Positions 9,258 through 19,212 of a DNA stretch of 64,000 nt are shown here, piece after piece. Origin of the DNA: Brumimicrobium ulvae (lineage in GTDB: Bacteria > Bacteroidota > Bacteroidia > Flavobacteriales_D > Crocinitomicaceae); the NCBI RefSeq assembly GCF_947504225.1, contig NZ_CANNGT010000001.1, forward strand, positions 248,001-312,000. Direction: 5' to 3'. The position numbers were made by a program, and so were the translations under genes. Each line of letters begins with the position of its first letter. Position 1 is the first letter of the stretch. The notes under the pieces were generated by a model. It did no database searches and had not been told where the DNA came from. It was given only the letters and a program-made list of their open reading frames with translations.

Positions 9258-10010
9258 GTTGTTTTTCTTTGTTTAATGTTTTGAACTGTAAATATTACAA
9301 AGATGTAGGGATTATGTTTAAAATAGGTGGTGGCAATAAATCAGTTTTTCTTTTTTCTCTCTTCTATTAATATGATTTGTCATCTTGAGTGAGTGAAGCG
9401 CCGAGGGATATCGCGCTTCAGCGCTTTCTTGCTCAATACTGAACCATGAGGGTTAACCCCTCAATTTTAACATCTAAGGCAGCCACTTTAAAAATGATTC
9501 GTTACTTTAATGTAAAAAAGACGGTAATGTTGAAATTTAGGTGTCATTCTACTGAAAGAAGACCATTATAATTAACAGAAATGTGATTGTTTTTGGCTTG
9601 TTGAATTAAAAAAAAGAGCTTAATTTAGTTTTTAAAACAAGAGAACGGGCAACAATACATAGCTTGATTCAGGAAGTAAGAAGTAATTTATAATTGCTTT
9701 TCGAAGTACTTTTTTTGTGGCTTGTCTCTCGTTAAAAAAACTGTAAACAGCTATGAGACCTAAATAAAAAGACATTATAATGGATTTATAAATGCTAATT
9801 GATTATGAGAAAACTCTACACTACAACACCTCAAGTCACTTCTTTAAATAGAAATTATTTAATCGTTTTTGATCAAAAGGTCGTCATTCACCTTTTAAAT
9901 AAACAATAGGCCTTAATAGAGCAAATTGTTTTGAAGATGCCTTGATAAAAGTTGCATTCTTTGGCGACGCCCAAAGTAAAGATTATCACACCGATTAAAA
10001 AAACAGACAA
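9258..10010. other. Non-coding spacer upstream of the 1611-codon gene
   Basis: From 9340 to 9440 there is a dispersed repeat copy (gtcatcttgagtgagtgaagcg, gcgcttcagcgc). It is followed by the upstream element described separately. The rest (about 9525-10010) is AT-rich and unlike its surroundings, with a ctttggcgacgcccaaag hairpin near 9959-9977 just before the gene. A 34-codon open frame (9805-9909) starts with ATG, but nothing else supports it. Confidence 0.5.
9440..9524 (+). promoter_or_regulatory. Upstream element shared with two other adhesin-like genes (copy B)
   Basis: tgagggttaacccctcaattttaa (palindromic in its first 17 bases) ends at 9470. After 28 bases comes tcgttactttaatgtaaaaa starting at 9499, the counterpart of gcgttattttagtag in copy A. 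The start codon is 512 bases downstream, so the leader, if transcribed from here, would be long. Confidence 0.4.
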
Positions 10011-13000
10011 ATGAGAATTACATTACTACTAATATTTACTTTCTTCCTTCATTTTATAGCTCCAGCTCAACTTGAAGGAGCAAATTGGTATTTCGGTACT
10101 TATGCAGGACTTGACTTTACTTCAGGAACGCCAACGCCCTTATTTGATGGTGCATTGATTACAGGAGAAGGTTGCTCGAGTGTTTCCGATAACGCAGGAA
10201 ACTTATTGTTCTATACGGATGGACAATTGGTGTACGATCGCAATCATAATTTGATGCCCAATGGAACTGGATTACTTGGCCACCCTAGTTCTGCGATGTC
10301 TTCTGTGATTTGTCCAAAGCCCGGAACTTGGAATCCAGGAGCAGGTCATTTTGATGGTTATATTATTTGTACCATTGACTATGGTGTGGGTACAAATGGA
10401 ATCCGTTGGTCAGAAATTGATATGTTGGCCAATGGTGGAAATGGAGATGTAGTCACAGCAACAAAGAATACGTTTTTGTTTGGTACAAGAACAGTGGAAG
10501 GAGCAACTTTTATGGTGCACGAAAATGGGTGTGACTATTGGTTGGTGGCTAAAGAAGTTGATAATTCTGTTTGGCGATCATATCCAGTAACCTCAGCAGG
10601 AGTAGGTGCTATTTCTGTAGTGAGTAATGTGGGACCTGTTATTCCAGTGGCTTATGGGTCAATAAAAGGTTCTCCTGATAGTGATGTTATTGGAATTGCA
10701 AATGGTCAAGCAGGACTTCAGATGTATGATTTTAATCGTTTAACAGGACAGTTGACGTACAGGTATGGCGAATCTGCCTTGGGGAATTCCTATTATTCTT
10801 TAGAATATTCACCCAGTGGACGCTATTTATATTATACACGATTATCTGATCCCAATATTTATCAAGTAGATTTAGCAACCACAACCCAAGCGGCTTTTCA
10901 AGCTTCTCGAACTGTAATTGGGACAACTGCCAATACAGCCCACCATTATTTGTTAGGCGCATTACAACTGGCTCCCAACGGTCGAATTTATTTGGCTTTA
11001 ACGGGGTCTACATTCTTAGGCGAAATTACTGCTCCAGATTTAATGGGCGTAAATTCAAATTATAATGATAATGCCGTAAATATTTCAGGAACAAATAACA
11101 ATGGAAGCGCGACAGTGGTGAGACTGGGCTTACCATCGTTTCCAGGTTTCTTAATGAAAGATGAAAAGACCATCGCTTTCGCTCAAATTTGTAATACACT
11201 TGATGCTCAATTCTCATTGTCTGATTACGATGATTTATATGGACAGGAATGGTATATTACTCCAGCTGGAAGTCCTTATCCAAGTACGCCATTTACAACA
11301 AACCAGTCTTTTATGACCAATATTCCTCCTGGGGATTATGATGTGAAGGTAATGTTGGATAATAACTGTTATTCAGACAGTGTGATACGATCAGTTACTA
11401 TCGTTCCCATTGATACCGTTGACTTAGGACCAGATCTTTGTTATAGCAATGGCTTGATTTTAGATGCCGGCAACCAGTTCGATTCTTATGAATGGCAAGA
11501 TGGTTCTACCAATTCTACTTTTACTGTGCCTTCAGCGGGAACTTATACCTGTCAGGTGGGGAAAATGGGAGAAGATTTGATTTATAACGGAGATTTTGAA
11601 TTGGGAAATACTGGATTTTCAACACAATATAATTTTTCATCAAATCATATAGATCACGCGCAGTATGTTGTTGGGACATCAATATCAAACCTATGGTGGG
11701 GGAACTGCATTGATCATACATCTGGCTCTGGTAACATGTTAATAGCAAATGCAGATTGCCCTTCTTCAGGAACAGGTTTGACAGAGCCAAGTATTTGGTG
11801 TCAAACAATATCGGTCGAGCCCAACACGGATTATTTCTTCTCTGTGTTCTTGGCTAATGCAAATAACGATCTAAATACAGCTGAATTAGCTGTGGAATTT
11901 AATGGAGTGAGACTTAGTTCTCGTTCATTAAGTGTGGGGCAATGTAATTATGAGGAGATGAACCTAGTATGGAATTCAGGTGCTCTAACGGAGGTTGAGA
12001 TTTGTTTAAAAGAAATTTCTGGAATTTGTGGGGGAGCAGATTTTATCGTAGACGATATCAGTTTTTCACCTATTTGTTACAGCACTGATGAGGTGGTTGT
12101 TAATCCATTGCCGACAGCAACGATCGCGGGAACTAATCAGGTGTGTGAAAACAGTCCAACGCAAACAATAACTTTCACCGGAGCAGACGGAACAGCGCCT
12201 TATACTTTTACTTATTCTTATAATGGAGGAGCGCCCCAAACGATTGTTTCTACAGGAAATGTCGCAACGATTTCAGTTCCAACGACTACAGCAGGAACAT
12301 TTGATTATGAATTGTTGGAAGTAAGCGATGCAAGCGCCACAGTATGTTCTCAAGTGCAAACTGGAAATGCAACGGTAACGGTTCTCCCTTTACCAACAGC
12401 AACAATTTCAGGTTCTTCAACGGTATGTGTTAACGATGCCGCACCTGTGGTGACTTTCACTGGAGCGAATGGAACAGCACCATATATTTTCACTTATAGT
12501 TTGAATGGCGGACCCAATCAGACAATTACTTCGACAGGGAATGTTGCAACGATTAATGTGCCAACAACCGCAAGTGGAAACTATAACTACGACTTAATCT
12601 CAGTAGAAGATGCAAGTGCTTTAACTTGTAGTCAAGCACAAACAGGAACTGTTAACATTCAAGTGAATCCATTGCCAACTGCAACGATCGCGGGAACCAA
12701 TCAGGTGTGTGAAAACAGTCCAACGCAAACAATAACTTTCACCGGAGCAGACGGAACAGCGCCTTATACTTTTACTTATTCTTATAATGGAGGAGCGCCC
12801 CAAACGATTGTTTCTACAGGAAATGTCGCAACGATTTCAGTTCCAACGACTACAGCAGGAACATTTGATTATGAATTGTTGGAGGTAAGTGATGCAAGCG
12901 CCACAGTATGTTCTCAAGTGCAAACTGGAAACGCTACGGTAACGGTTCTCCCTTTGCCAACGGCAACAATTTCAGGAGACGATATTGTTTGTATTAATAG

Positions 13001-14846
13001 TCCAGAACCAGTGGTGACATTTACAGGAGCGAATGGAATAGCACCATATACCTTTACGTATAGTTTGAATGGCGGACCTAATCAGACGATTACTTCGACA
13101 GGGAATACCGCAACGATCAATGTGCCAACAACAGTAAATGGAACATTTAGTTATGACTTAATCTCAGTAGAAGATGCGAGTACTTTAACATGTAATCAAG
13201 CACAAACAGGAACTGTAGAAGTAGTGGTTAATCCATTGCCAACAGCAACTATCATTGGAGATGCTTCGGTTTGTAATGGAGCTCCAGAGCCTGTAGTAAC
13301 TTTCACAGGAGCCGATGGAACAGCACCTTATACTTTTACTTATAGTGTGAATGGTGGTCCAAATCAAACGGTAACTTCAACAGGGAATACCGCGACATTG
13401 AATGTGCTTACCGCCATTTCAGGAACTTATGACTATGAACTTATTTCTGTTCAAGATAACAGCAGCACCGCTTGTATTCAAAATCAAACAGGTACAATTA
13501 GTGTCGAAATAAATCCAATCCCTACAGCTTCATTTGAAAACATAGGAACTTGTCTTAATACTGCTAGTCAGTTTACCAATTCTTCAACTGTTCCTGCAGT
13601 GAATGGCGCTAATCTTACAGCTTGGTCGTGGGACTTTGGTGATGGAAATACATCCAACTTAGAAAATCCAACACATACTTATTCCGGTGAAGAAGTGTAT
13701 GATGTAACATTAACGGTAACATCGAACCACGGATGCACCAACACCACGACAGGAACAGGAACGGTTTATCCACTGCCACAAGTGAGTTTTAGTCCAACTT
13801 CTGTCTGTTTAGATTCCAATACGGTGTTTACAGATTTAAGTAGTATTAGCAATGACCATACATCAAATACCTTAACAGATTGGGCTTGGGATTTCGGAGA
13901 CGGAACCAGTTCCACACTTCAAAATCCAACACATACCTATGCTGGTGCAGGAACGTTTAATGCTTCATTGACGGTGACCAGTAACCATGGTTGTGTTTCA
14001 ACATTGACAGAAACAGTGATTGTTCATCCGAAACCAACTGCGGACTTCAGTGGAATGAACCTGCGTGGATGTTCACCATTCTGCGCTGAGTTAAATTCGA
14101 ATGCTGTAGTCGCCAATCCATCTTCAGTGGTGCATTACAGTTGGACATTAAGCAACGGAGAAACGCATGAAAGCAATCAGTCATTTTTCGGCCCCTGTTT
14201 TGAAAATAATGGAGGATCAACAGATTTTATTGATGTTCAGTTAACCGTTACGACCAACGAAGGTTGTCAAAACACCCTTGAAATTCCCAACATGATAGAA
14301 GTATATCACAATCCGATAGCGGACTTCTTTACTTCGCCGGACACCATAGATGTTTATGACCCAGTGGTAGATTTTAGTAACACATCACAATATGCAGATC
14401 AATATCAATGGTTTATTTTCGGTGAACATTTAACGAATGAGCACCTGAGTTATGAATTTCCAGCAGAGCCCGGTCACCATGAAATTACATTGGTAGCCAA
14501 TACGGATGAAGGTTGTTATGATACCATCAGTAGAACCATAGAGATTTTGGATAAAATCATTTTCTACGTGCCGAATACTTTTACACCAGACGGGAGAAAC
14601 TTCAACGAAACTTTCGTTCCTGTGTTTACTTCAGGTTATGATCCAGAAGATTACTACTTCGCGATTTTCAATCGATGGGGAGAACGAATTTTCGAAACCA
14701 ATGAACCAAATTTGGGGTGGGATGGAAGAGACCTGAGAACAGGACAAGAAGTCCTCACAGGAACGTATATATGGAAAATAGAATTTAAAGAAACAATGTC
14801 CACTAAGCGTCATATTGAGCATGGACATGTGAACCTATTGAAATGA
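10011..14846 (+). CDS. Giant secreted protein: propeller-like head, SprB-like repeats, PKD stalk, T9SS type B sorting domain
   Basis: 1611 codons with a signal peptide (MRITLLLIFTFFLHFIAPAQ). Residues about 22-390 match the head common in Bacteroidota type B proteins (NWYFGTYAGLDFTSGTPTPL, NLLFYTDGQLVYDRNH, MPNGTGLLGH), probably propeller-like. Next are an Ig-like part (about 395-500) and a carbohydrate-binding-like jelly roll (NGDFELGNTGF to ADFIVDDISF, about 520-690). Five SprB-like repeats of ~94 residues follow (starts PLPTATI, core FTGADGTAPYTFTYS, about 698-1170). PKD repeats and the conserved cysteine-containing block (DFSGMNLRGCSPFCAELN) lead to the sorting domain (last ~85 residues, VPNTFTPDGRNFNETFVP). 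SprB-like repeats occur in mobile gliding adhesins. The next paralogue starts 7 bases after the stop, so the two are probably co-transcribed. Confidence 0.9.
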   Translation: MRITLLLIFTFFLHFIAPAQLEGANWYFGTYAGLDFTSGTPTPLFDGALITGEGCSSVSDNAGNLLFYTDGQLVYDRNHNLMPNGTGLLGHPSSAMSSVICPKPGTWNPGAGHFDGYIICTIDYGVGTNGIRWSEIDMLANGGNGDVVTATKNTFLFGTRTVEGATFMVHENGCDYWLVAKEVDNSVWRSYPVTSAGVGAISVVSNVGPVIPVAYGSIKGSPDSDVIGIANGQAGLQMYDFNRLTGQLTYRYGESALGNSYYSLEYSPSGRYLYYTRLSDPNIYQVDLATTTQAAFQASRTVIGTTANTAHHYLLGALQLAPNGRIYLALTGSTFLGEITAPDLMGVNSNYNDNAVNISGTNNNGSATVVRLGLPSFPGFLMKDEKTIAFAQICNTLDAQFSLSDYDDLYGQEWYITPAGSPYPSTPFTTNQSFMTNIPPGDYDVKVMLDNNCYSDSVIRSVTIVPIDTVDLGPDLCYSNGLILDAGNQFDSYEWQDGSTNSTFTVPSAGTYTCQVGKMGEDLIYNGDFELGNTGFSTQYNFSSNHIDHAQYVVGTSISNLWWGNCIDHTSGSGNMLIANADCPSSGTGLTEPSIWCQTISVEPNTDYFFSVFLANANNDLNTAELAVEFNGVRLSSRSLSVGQCNYEEMNLVWNSGALTEVEICLKEISGICGGADFIVDDISFSPICYSTDEVVVNPLPTATIAGTNQVCENSPTQTITFTGADGTAPYTFTYSYNGGAPQTIVSTGNVATISVPTTTAGTFDYELLEVSDASATVCSQVQTGNATVTVLPLPTATISGSSTVCVNDAAPVVTFTGANGTAPYIFTYSLNGGPNQTITSTGNVATINVPTTASGNYNYDLISVEDASALTCSQAQTGTVNIQVNPLPTATIAGTNQVCENSPTQTITFTGADGTAPYTFTYSYNGGAPQTIVSTGNVATISVPTTTAGTFDYELLEVSDASATVCSQVQTGNATVTVLPLPTATISGDDIVCINSPEPVVTFTGANGIAPYTFTYSLNGGPNQTITSTGNTATINVPTTVNGTFSYDLISVEDASTLTCNQAQTGTVEVVVNPLPTATIIGDASVCNGAPEPVVTFTGADGTAPYTFTYSVNGGPNQTVTSTGNTATLNVLTAISGTYDYELISVQDNSSTACIQNQTGTISVEINPIPTASFENIGTCLNTASQFTNSSTVPAVNGANLTAWSWDFGDGNTSNLENPTHTYSGEEVYDVTLTVTSNHGCTNTTTGTGTVYPLPQVSFSPTSVCLDSNTVFTDLSSISNDHTSNTLTDWAWDFGDGTSSTLQNPTHTYAGAGTFNASLTVTSNHGCVSTLTETVIVHPKPTADFSGMNLRGCSPFCAELNSNAVVANPSSVVHYSWTLSNGETHESNQSFFGPCFENNGGSTDFIDVQLTVTTNEGCQNTLEIPNMIEVYHNPIADFFTSPDTIDVYDPVVDFSNTSQYADQYQWFIFGEHLTNEHLSYEFPAEPGHHEITLVANTDEGCYDTISRTIEILDKIIFYVPNTFTPDGRNFNETFVPVFTSGYDPEDYYFAIFNRWGERIFETNEPNLGWDGRDLRTGQEVLTGTYIWKIEFKETMSTKRHIEHGHVNLLK
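12106..13233 (+). repeat. Two-module SprB-like duplication, period 564 bp
   Basis: The landmark cgatcgcggga occurs at 12121 and again at 12685, a period of 564 bp (188 codons, two repeats). The first module of each copy is identical at protein level over about 94 residues and nearly identical in DNA; the second module is more diverged. The duplication is in frame, so it lengthens the stalk without breaking it. Confidence 0.85.
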
Positions 14847-14853
14847 TAAAAGC

Positions 14854-17800
14854 ATGACACTAAATAAACTACACTACTTACTTCTACTGCTGATTTGTTT
14901 GACTTCTGTTCAAGGGAATTCCCAATGTGGTCAAGTTATGGATTTAAATACCTGGACGGCTAATGGAGGAAATTCAGACTGGTCAGTTCAGCCTTCAGGA
15001 ACTTCAGTAATTCAAGGAATCAATGGCTTTCCAACTTACTTCGTGAATGATTTTGACTTTATTAATGTTGAGTTTAACGGTCGATTTGTCGTTACCGGTT
15101 CTGGAGATAACGATTTTGTAGGATTTACTTTTGGTTATCAAGGTCCGTTTAATCCTGCGAATAATAATGATTATTATCTTTTTTCCGTGGTGAAAAATGA
15201 ACCCGCTCCGCATGGAACGACTTGTGAAAACTTTTTTGGTTATGTAAATGGAACAACGCCACAATTAAACCTTTGGAACTATAATGCAACGGCACCCAGT
15301 ACCATAACGAATTATTTGTGTGACGATACTTCATTCCCAGGATGGAATTTAGATCAAGTCTATGATTTTACTTGTCGTTATACCTCTACGAATGTTACCA
15401 TTCTTATTAATGGGGTAGAAATCGTGAATCAAGATGGCTGTTTTCAACCAGGAAGGTTTGGATTTTACAACTATTCCCAGGATAATGTAATCTACTCTGA
15501 CTTTTCATATACTGTGATTTCTGATTTTGATATTGCATCAGATAGCCTATGTTTGGGAGAGTCAGTAGATTTGACATTATTCTGTGACCCTACTTTCATA
15601 AGTCCTTATGCCTCGACAACTTGGGATATGGGTGATGGCACAGTGTATACGAATGTGAATTCGGTAAATCATGAGTATTTAGCACCAGGTGTTTATGATG
15701 TGAGTTTAACAATAGTAGATGTAAACGGCTGTACTGACACAAGAGTGAAACAGGTTGTTGTGCTTGATCCAGAGGTGAATTTGGGTCCAGATATAACTCA
15801 TTGTGAAAACGTTCAAAGCAATCAAGATTTGACGGCTACTATTCCTATTCCGGACACCTATTTATGGAATACTGGGGAAACGACCCCAACAATAAATGTG
15901 AATCAGTCAGGAACTTATGCTGTGCTAGCAACCAATTCCATTGGATGTACCGCGGTTGATACTATTGAAGTCACTTTCAACCCTAAACCAACAGCAAATT
16001 TCACTTTCAATGACACTTGTTTCAACGAACCCAATCAGCTGACAGATGGGAGTGTTTCAAATGCTGCTTCTATCACTAGTTGGTCTTGGGATTATGATGG
16101 AGATTGGACTACTGACGCAACAATTGCAAATCCAACGCATGTTTTTCCAAATGTCGGTACGCATCCAGTGAGTTTGATTGTTGAAAATGATTTAGGCTGT
16201 TCAGATACTGTTGTTCAAACACTTGAAACTTTCGATTTGCCTGTAGCCGATTTTACCGTGAATGAAGCTTGCTTGAATAATGTTACCAACTTTTTTAGTA
16301 CCAGTACAATTCCTTCAGGGAATATTACAGACTGGGCTTGGGACTTTGGAGATGGGAACACCTCGAATTTAGAAAATCCATCTCATACTTACGCGGCAGA
16401 AAACGTGTACAACGTTTCCTTAACCGTTACTTCAAATCAAGGGTGTACGCATACAACGAATGGAACAAGTACAGTTTATCCATTGCCACAAGTAGATTTT
16501 AGCAATACAACGGTTTGCTCTTATTTGAGTACCGATTTCACCGATCAAACAGCAATTAGCAATGCCAATACAGCGAATAATCTGAGTAATTGGAATTGGG
16601 ATTTCGGTGATGGGAACACATCTACTCTGCAAAATCCAACCCATCAGTATGCTGGTCCTGGACTGTACAATGTAAATTTAGATGTCGAAAGTGACCATGC
16701 TTGTTCAGTAGCATTCTCAAAAACAGTGACGGTGCTAGAACAACCTGATGCAGACTTCATTTTCAATGACACTTGTTTCAACGAACCCAATCAATTAACA
16801 GATGTGAGTGTTTCAAATGCTGCTTCTATTACGAGTTGGGCTTGGGATTTTAACGCCGATTGGACGACTGATGCCACAATTGCAAATCCAACGCATGTTT
16901 TTCCAAATGTCGGTACGCATTCAGTGAGTTTGATTGTTGAAAATGATTTAGGCTGTTCAGATACTGTTGTTCAAACCCTTGAAACTTTCGATTTGCCTGT
17001 AGCCGATTTTACCGTGAATGAAGCTTGCTTGAATGATGTTACTAACTTTGTCAATACCAGTACAATTCCTTCAGGAAATATTACAGATTGGGCTTGGGAT
17101 TTTGGCGATGGAAACACCTCGAATTTAGAAAATCCATCTCATACTTACGCGGCAGAAAACGAGTATAATGTTTCCTTAACCGTTACTTCAAATCAAGGGT
17201 GTACGCATACCACGAATGGAACAAGTACAGTTTATCCCTTGCCACAAGTGGATTTTAGCAATACAACGGTTTGCTCTTATTTGAGTACCGATTTCACCGA
17301 TCAAACAGTAATTAGCAATGCCAATACAGCGAATAATCTGAGTAATTGGAATTGGGATTTCGGTGATGGGAACACATCTACTCTGCAAAATCCAACCCAT
17401 CAGTATGCTGGTCCTGGACTGTACAATGTAAATATAGATGTTGAAAGTGACCATGCTTGTTCAGCAGCATTCTCAAAAACAGTGACGGTGCTAGAACAAC
17501 CTGTTGCAGACTTCAATTTCAATGATACTTGTTTTAACGAACCCATTACCTTTGTAGACAATAGCTTTACCAATTCCGGTGCACTTACCAATTGGTCTTG
17601 GGATTTTGATGGGGATTTAATCGATGATGCTACAGGACCTCAACCTACACATGTTTTTCCAAGTGTGGGAACCTATTCTGTTCGACTTATTGCTGGCGAT
17701 AATACTGGATGTGCTGACACCGTTGTTCAAGTTGTTGAAATTTTCGATCTTCCAGTTGCAGACTTTAGCACAGGTGATGTTTGCCTGAATGATCTCACCA

Positions 17801-19068
17801 ACTTTAGCAATTCCAGTTCTATTCCTTCAGGTGCTATCACAACATGGGCATGGGACTTCGGCGATGGAAGTACATCCAACCTAGAAAATCCAACACATAC
17901 TTATTCCGATGAAGAAGTGTATGACGTAACATTAACGGTAACATCAAACCACGGATGCACCAACACAACGACAGGAACAGGAACGGTTTTTCCGCTTCCA
18001 CAAGTGAGTTTTAGTCCAACCTCTGTCTGTTTAGATTCCAATACGGTGTTTACAGATCTAAGCAGTATCAGCAATGACCATACTTCAAATACCTTAACAG
18101 ATTGGGCTTGGGATTTCGGCGACGGAACCAGTTCCACACTTCAAAATCCAACGCATACCTATGCCGGAGCAGGAACATATACCGCCACTTTAACAGTGAC
18201 CAGTAACCAAGGTTGTGATTCGACATTAACAGAAACAGTAATTGTTCATCCAAAGCCTACTGCAGATTTCAGTGGAATGAACCTGCGTGGATGTTCACCA
18301 TTCTGCGCTGAGCTAAATTCGAATGCTGTAGTCGCCAATCCATCTTCAGTGGTGCATTACAGTTGGGTATTAAGCAACGGAGAAACCTACGAAAGCAATC
18401 AGTCGTTTTTTGGGCCTTGTTTTGAAAACAATGGGAGTTCAACAGATTTTATTGATGTTCAGTTAACCGTTACGACCAACGAAGGTTGTCAAAATACCTT
18501 TGAAGTCCCTAACATGATAGAGGTATATCACAATCCGATTGCAGACTTTTATTATGCACCAGATACACCAGATGTCATCAATCCAATTGTTGATTTCTAC
18601 AATACTTCAGCTTTTGCAGATCATTATGAATGGTCAATGAATGATGCCGTTTTAACAACAACAAATCCAGAATATGAGTTTCCTGCAGAGCCAGGTTATC
18701 ACACCATCAGGTTGATTGCCTATACAGACGAAGGCTGTTATGATACGACCTATAATGTTGTAGAAATTTTAGACAAGTTAATTTTCTATGTTCCGAACAC
18801 ATTCACTCCAGATGGAAATAACTTTAACGATCACTTCCTTCCTGTATTTACTTCAGGTTATGATGCAGAAGATTACAATATGGTTATTTTTAATCGATGG
18901 GGAGAGCGTATTTTTGAAACCAATGAAGTTCATTTCGGATGGGATGGAAGAGACATGAGAACAGCTCAAGAAGCAATTCCTGGAACTTACATTTGGAAAA
19001 TTGAATTTAGAGAATCAACAACAGATAAACGTCATATTGAAAGTGGACACGTTAATTTATTGAGGTAA
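14854..19068 (+). CDS. Giant secreted PKD protein with thrombospondin-C/lectin-like head and T9SS type B sorting domain
   Basis: 1404 codons; signal peptide MTLNKLHYLLLLLICLTSVQ. Residues about 27-225 resemble the thrombospondin C-terminal/L-type-lectin-like jelly roll: DWSVQPSGTSVIQGINGFPT, FVVTGSGDNDFVGFTFGYQG, a YYLFSVVKNE strand and a DQVYDFTCRY-type end. About twelve PKD-type repeats follow (WDFGDGNTSNLENPSHTYAA is typical), arranged partly as a 252-codon three-repeat module. The C-terminal ~300 residues repeat the DFSGMNLRGCSPFCAELN block and the sorting domain of the preceding gene. The start lies 7 bases after the previous stop. Calcium or carbohydrate binding by the head is possible for the family but not shown here. 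Confidence 0.9.
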   Translation: MTLNKLHYLLLLLICLTSVQGNSQCGQVMDLNTWTANGGNSDWSVQPSGTSVIQGINGFPTYFVNDFDFINVEFNGRFVVTGSGDNDFVGFTFGYQGPFNPANNNDYYLFSVVKNEPAPHGTTCENFFGYVNGTTPQLNLWNYNATAPSTITNYLCDDTSFPGWNLDQVYDFTCRYTSTNVTILINGVEIVNQDGCFQPGRFGFYNYSQDNVIYSDFSYTVISDFDIASDSLCLGESVDLTLFCDPTFISPYASTTWDMGDGTVYTNVNSVNHEYLAPGVYDVSLTIVDVNGCTDTRVKQVVVLDPEVNLGPDITHCENVQSNQDLTATIPIPDTYLWNTGETTPTINVNQSGTYAVLATNSIGCTAVDTIEVTFNPKPTANFTFNDTCFNEPNQLTDGSVSNAASITSWSWDYDGDWTTDATIANPTHVFPNVGTHPVSLIVENDLGCSDTVVQTLETFDLPVADFTVNEACLNNVTNFFSTSTIPSGNITDWAWDFGDGNTSNLENPSHTYAAENVYNVSLTVTSNQGCTHTTNGTSTVYPLPQVDFSNTTVCSYLSTDFTDQTAISNANTANNLSNWNWDFGDGNTSTLQNPTHQYAGPGLYNVNLDVESDHACSVAFSKTVTVLEQPDADFIFNDTCFNEPNQLTDVSVSNAASITSWAWDFNADWTTDATIANPTHVFPNVGTHSVSLIVENDLGCSDTVVQTLETFDLPVADFTVNEACLNDVTNFVNTSTIPSGNITDWAWDFGDGNTSNLENPSHTYAAENEYNVSLTVTSNQGCTHTTNGTSTVYPLPQVDFSNTTVCSYLSTDFTDQTVISNANTANNLSNWNWDFGDGNTSTLQNPTHQYAGPGLYNVNIDVESDHACSAAFSKTVTVLEQPVADFNFNDTCFNEPITFVDNSFTNSGALTNWSWDFDGDLIDDATGPQPTHVFPSVGTYSVRLIAGDNTGCADTVVQVVEIFDLPVADFSTGDVCLNDLTNFSNSSSIPSGAITTWAWDFGDGSTSNLENPTHTYSDEEVYDVTLTVTSNHGCTNTTTGTGTVFPLPQVSFSPTSVCLDSNTVFTDLSSISNDHTSNTLTDWAWDFGDGTSSTLQNPTHTYAGAGTYTATLTVTSNQGCDSTLTETVIVHPKPTADFSGMNLRGCSPFCAELNSNAVVANPSSVVHYSWVLSNGETYESNQSFFGPCFENNGSSTDFIDVQLTVTTNEGCQNTFEVPNMIEVYHNPIADFYYAPDTPDVINPIVDFYNTSAFADHYEWSMNDAVLTTTNPEYEFPAEPGYHTIRLIAYTDEGCYDTTYNVVEILDKLIFYVPNTFTPDGNNFNDHFLPVFTSGYDAEDYNMVIFNRWGERIFETNEVHFGWDGRDMRTAQEAIPGTYIWKIEFRESTTDKRHIESGHVNLLR
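16005..18272 (+). repeat. In-frame 756 bp stalk repeat, two close copies and a diverged third
   Basis: The landmark tttcaatgacacttg begins at 16005 and 16761, and a diverged form (tttcaatgatacttg) at 17517: two successive intervals of exactly 756 bp (252 codons, three PKD repeats). The first two copies differ by few bases. The third keeps the spacing but has changed more and grades into the conserved C-terminal block. Confidence 0.85.
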
Positions 19069-19212
19069 AAAAAAATGAGATCTGAATTAAGAAACTTTAC
19101 GAACGAGAATTGTTTTTGTAAAGACCTGAAAAAGACAACCTTTAAATTTTTTAAGCGTTAATACTTATGACTGATACATTATTAAGTCAATTCATTTAAT
19201 ACCACTACAACT

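Noticed and set aside
9805..9909. 34-codon ATG frame in the spacer before the 1611-codon gene
   Set aside because: No ribosome-site signal, terminator or composition to support it; length is within chance for AT-rich DNA.
19069..19212. Fourth copy of the shared upstream element before the IgGFc-like gene
   Set aside because: Only a gcgttaatactta word resembles it; the cccctca part is missing.
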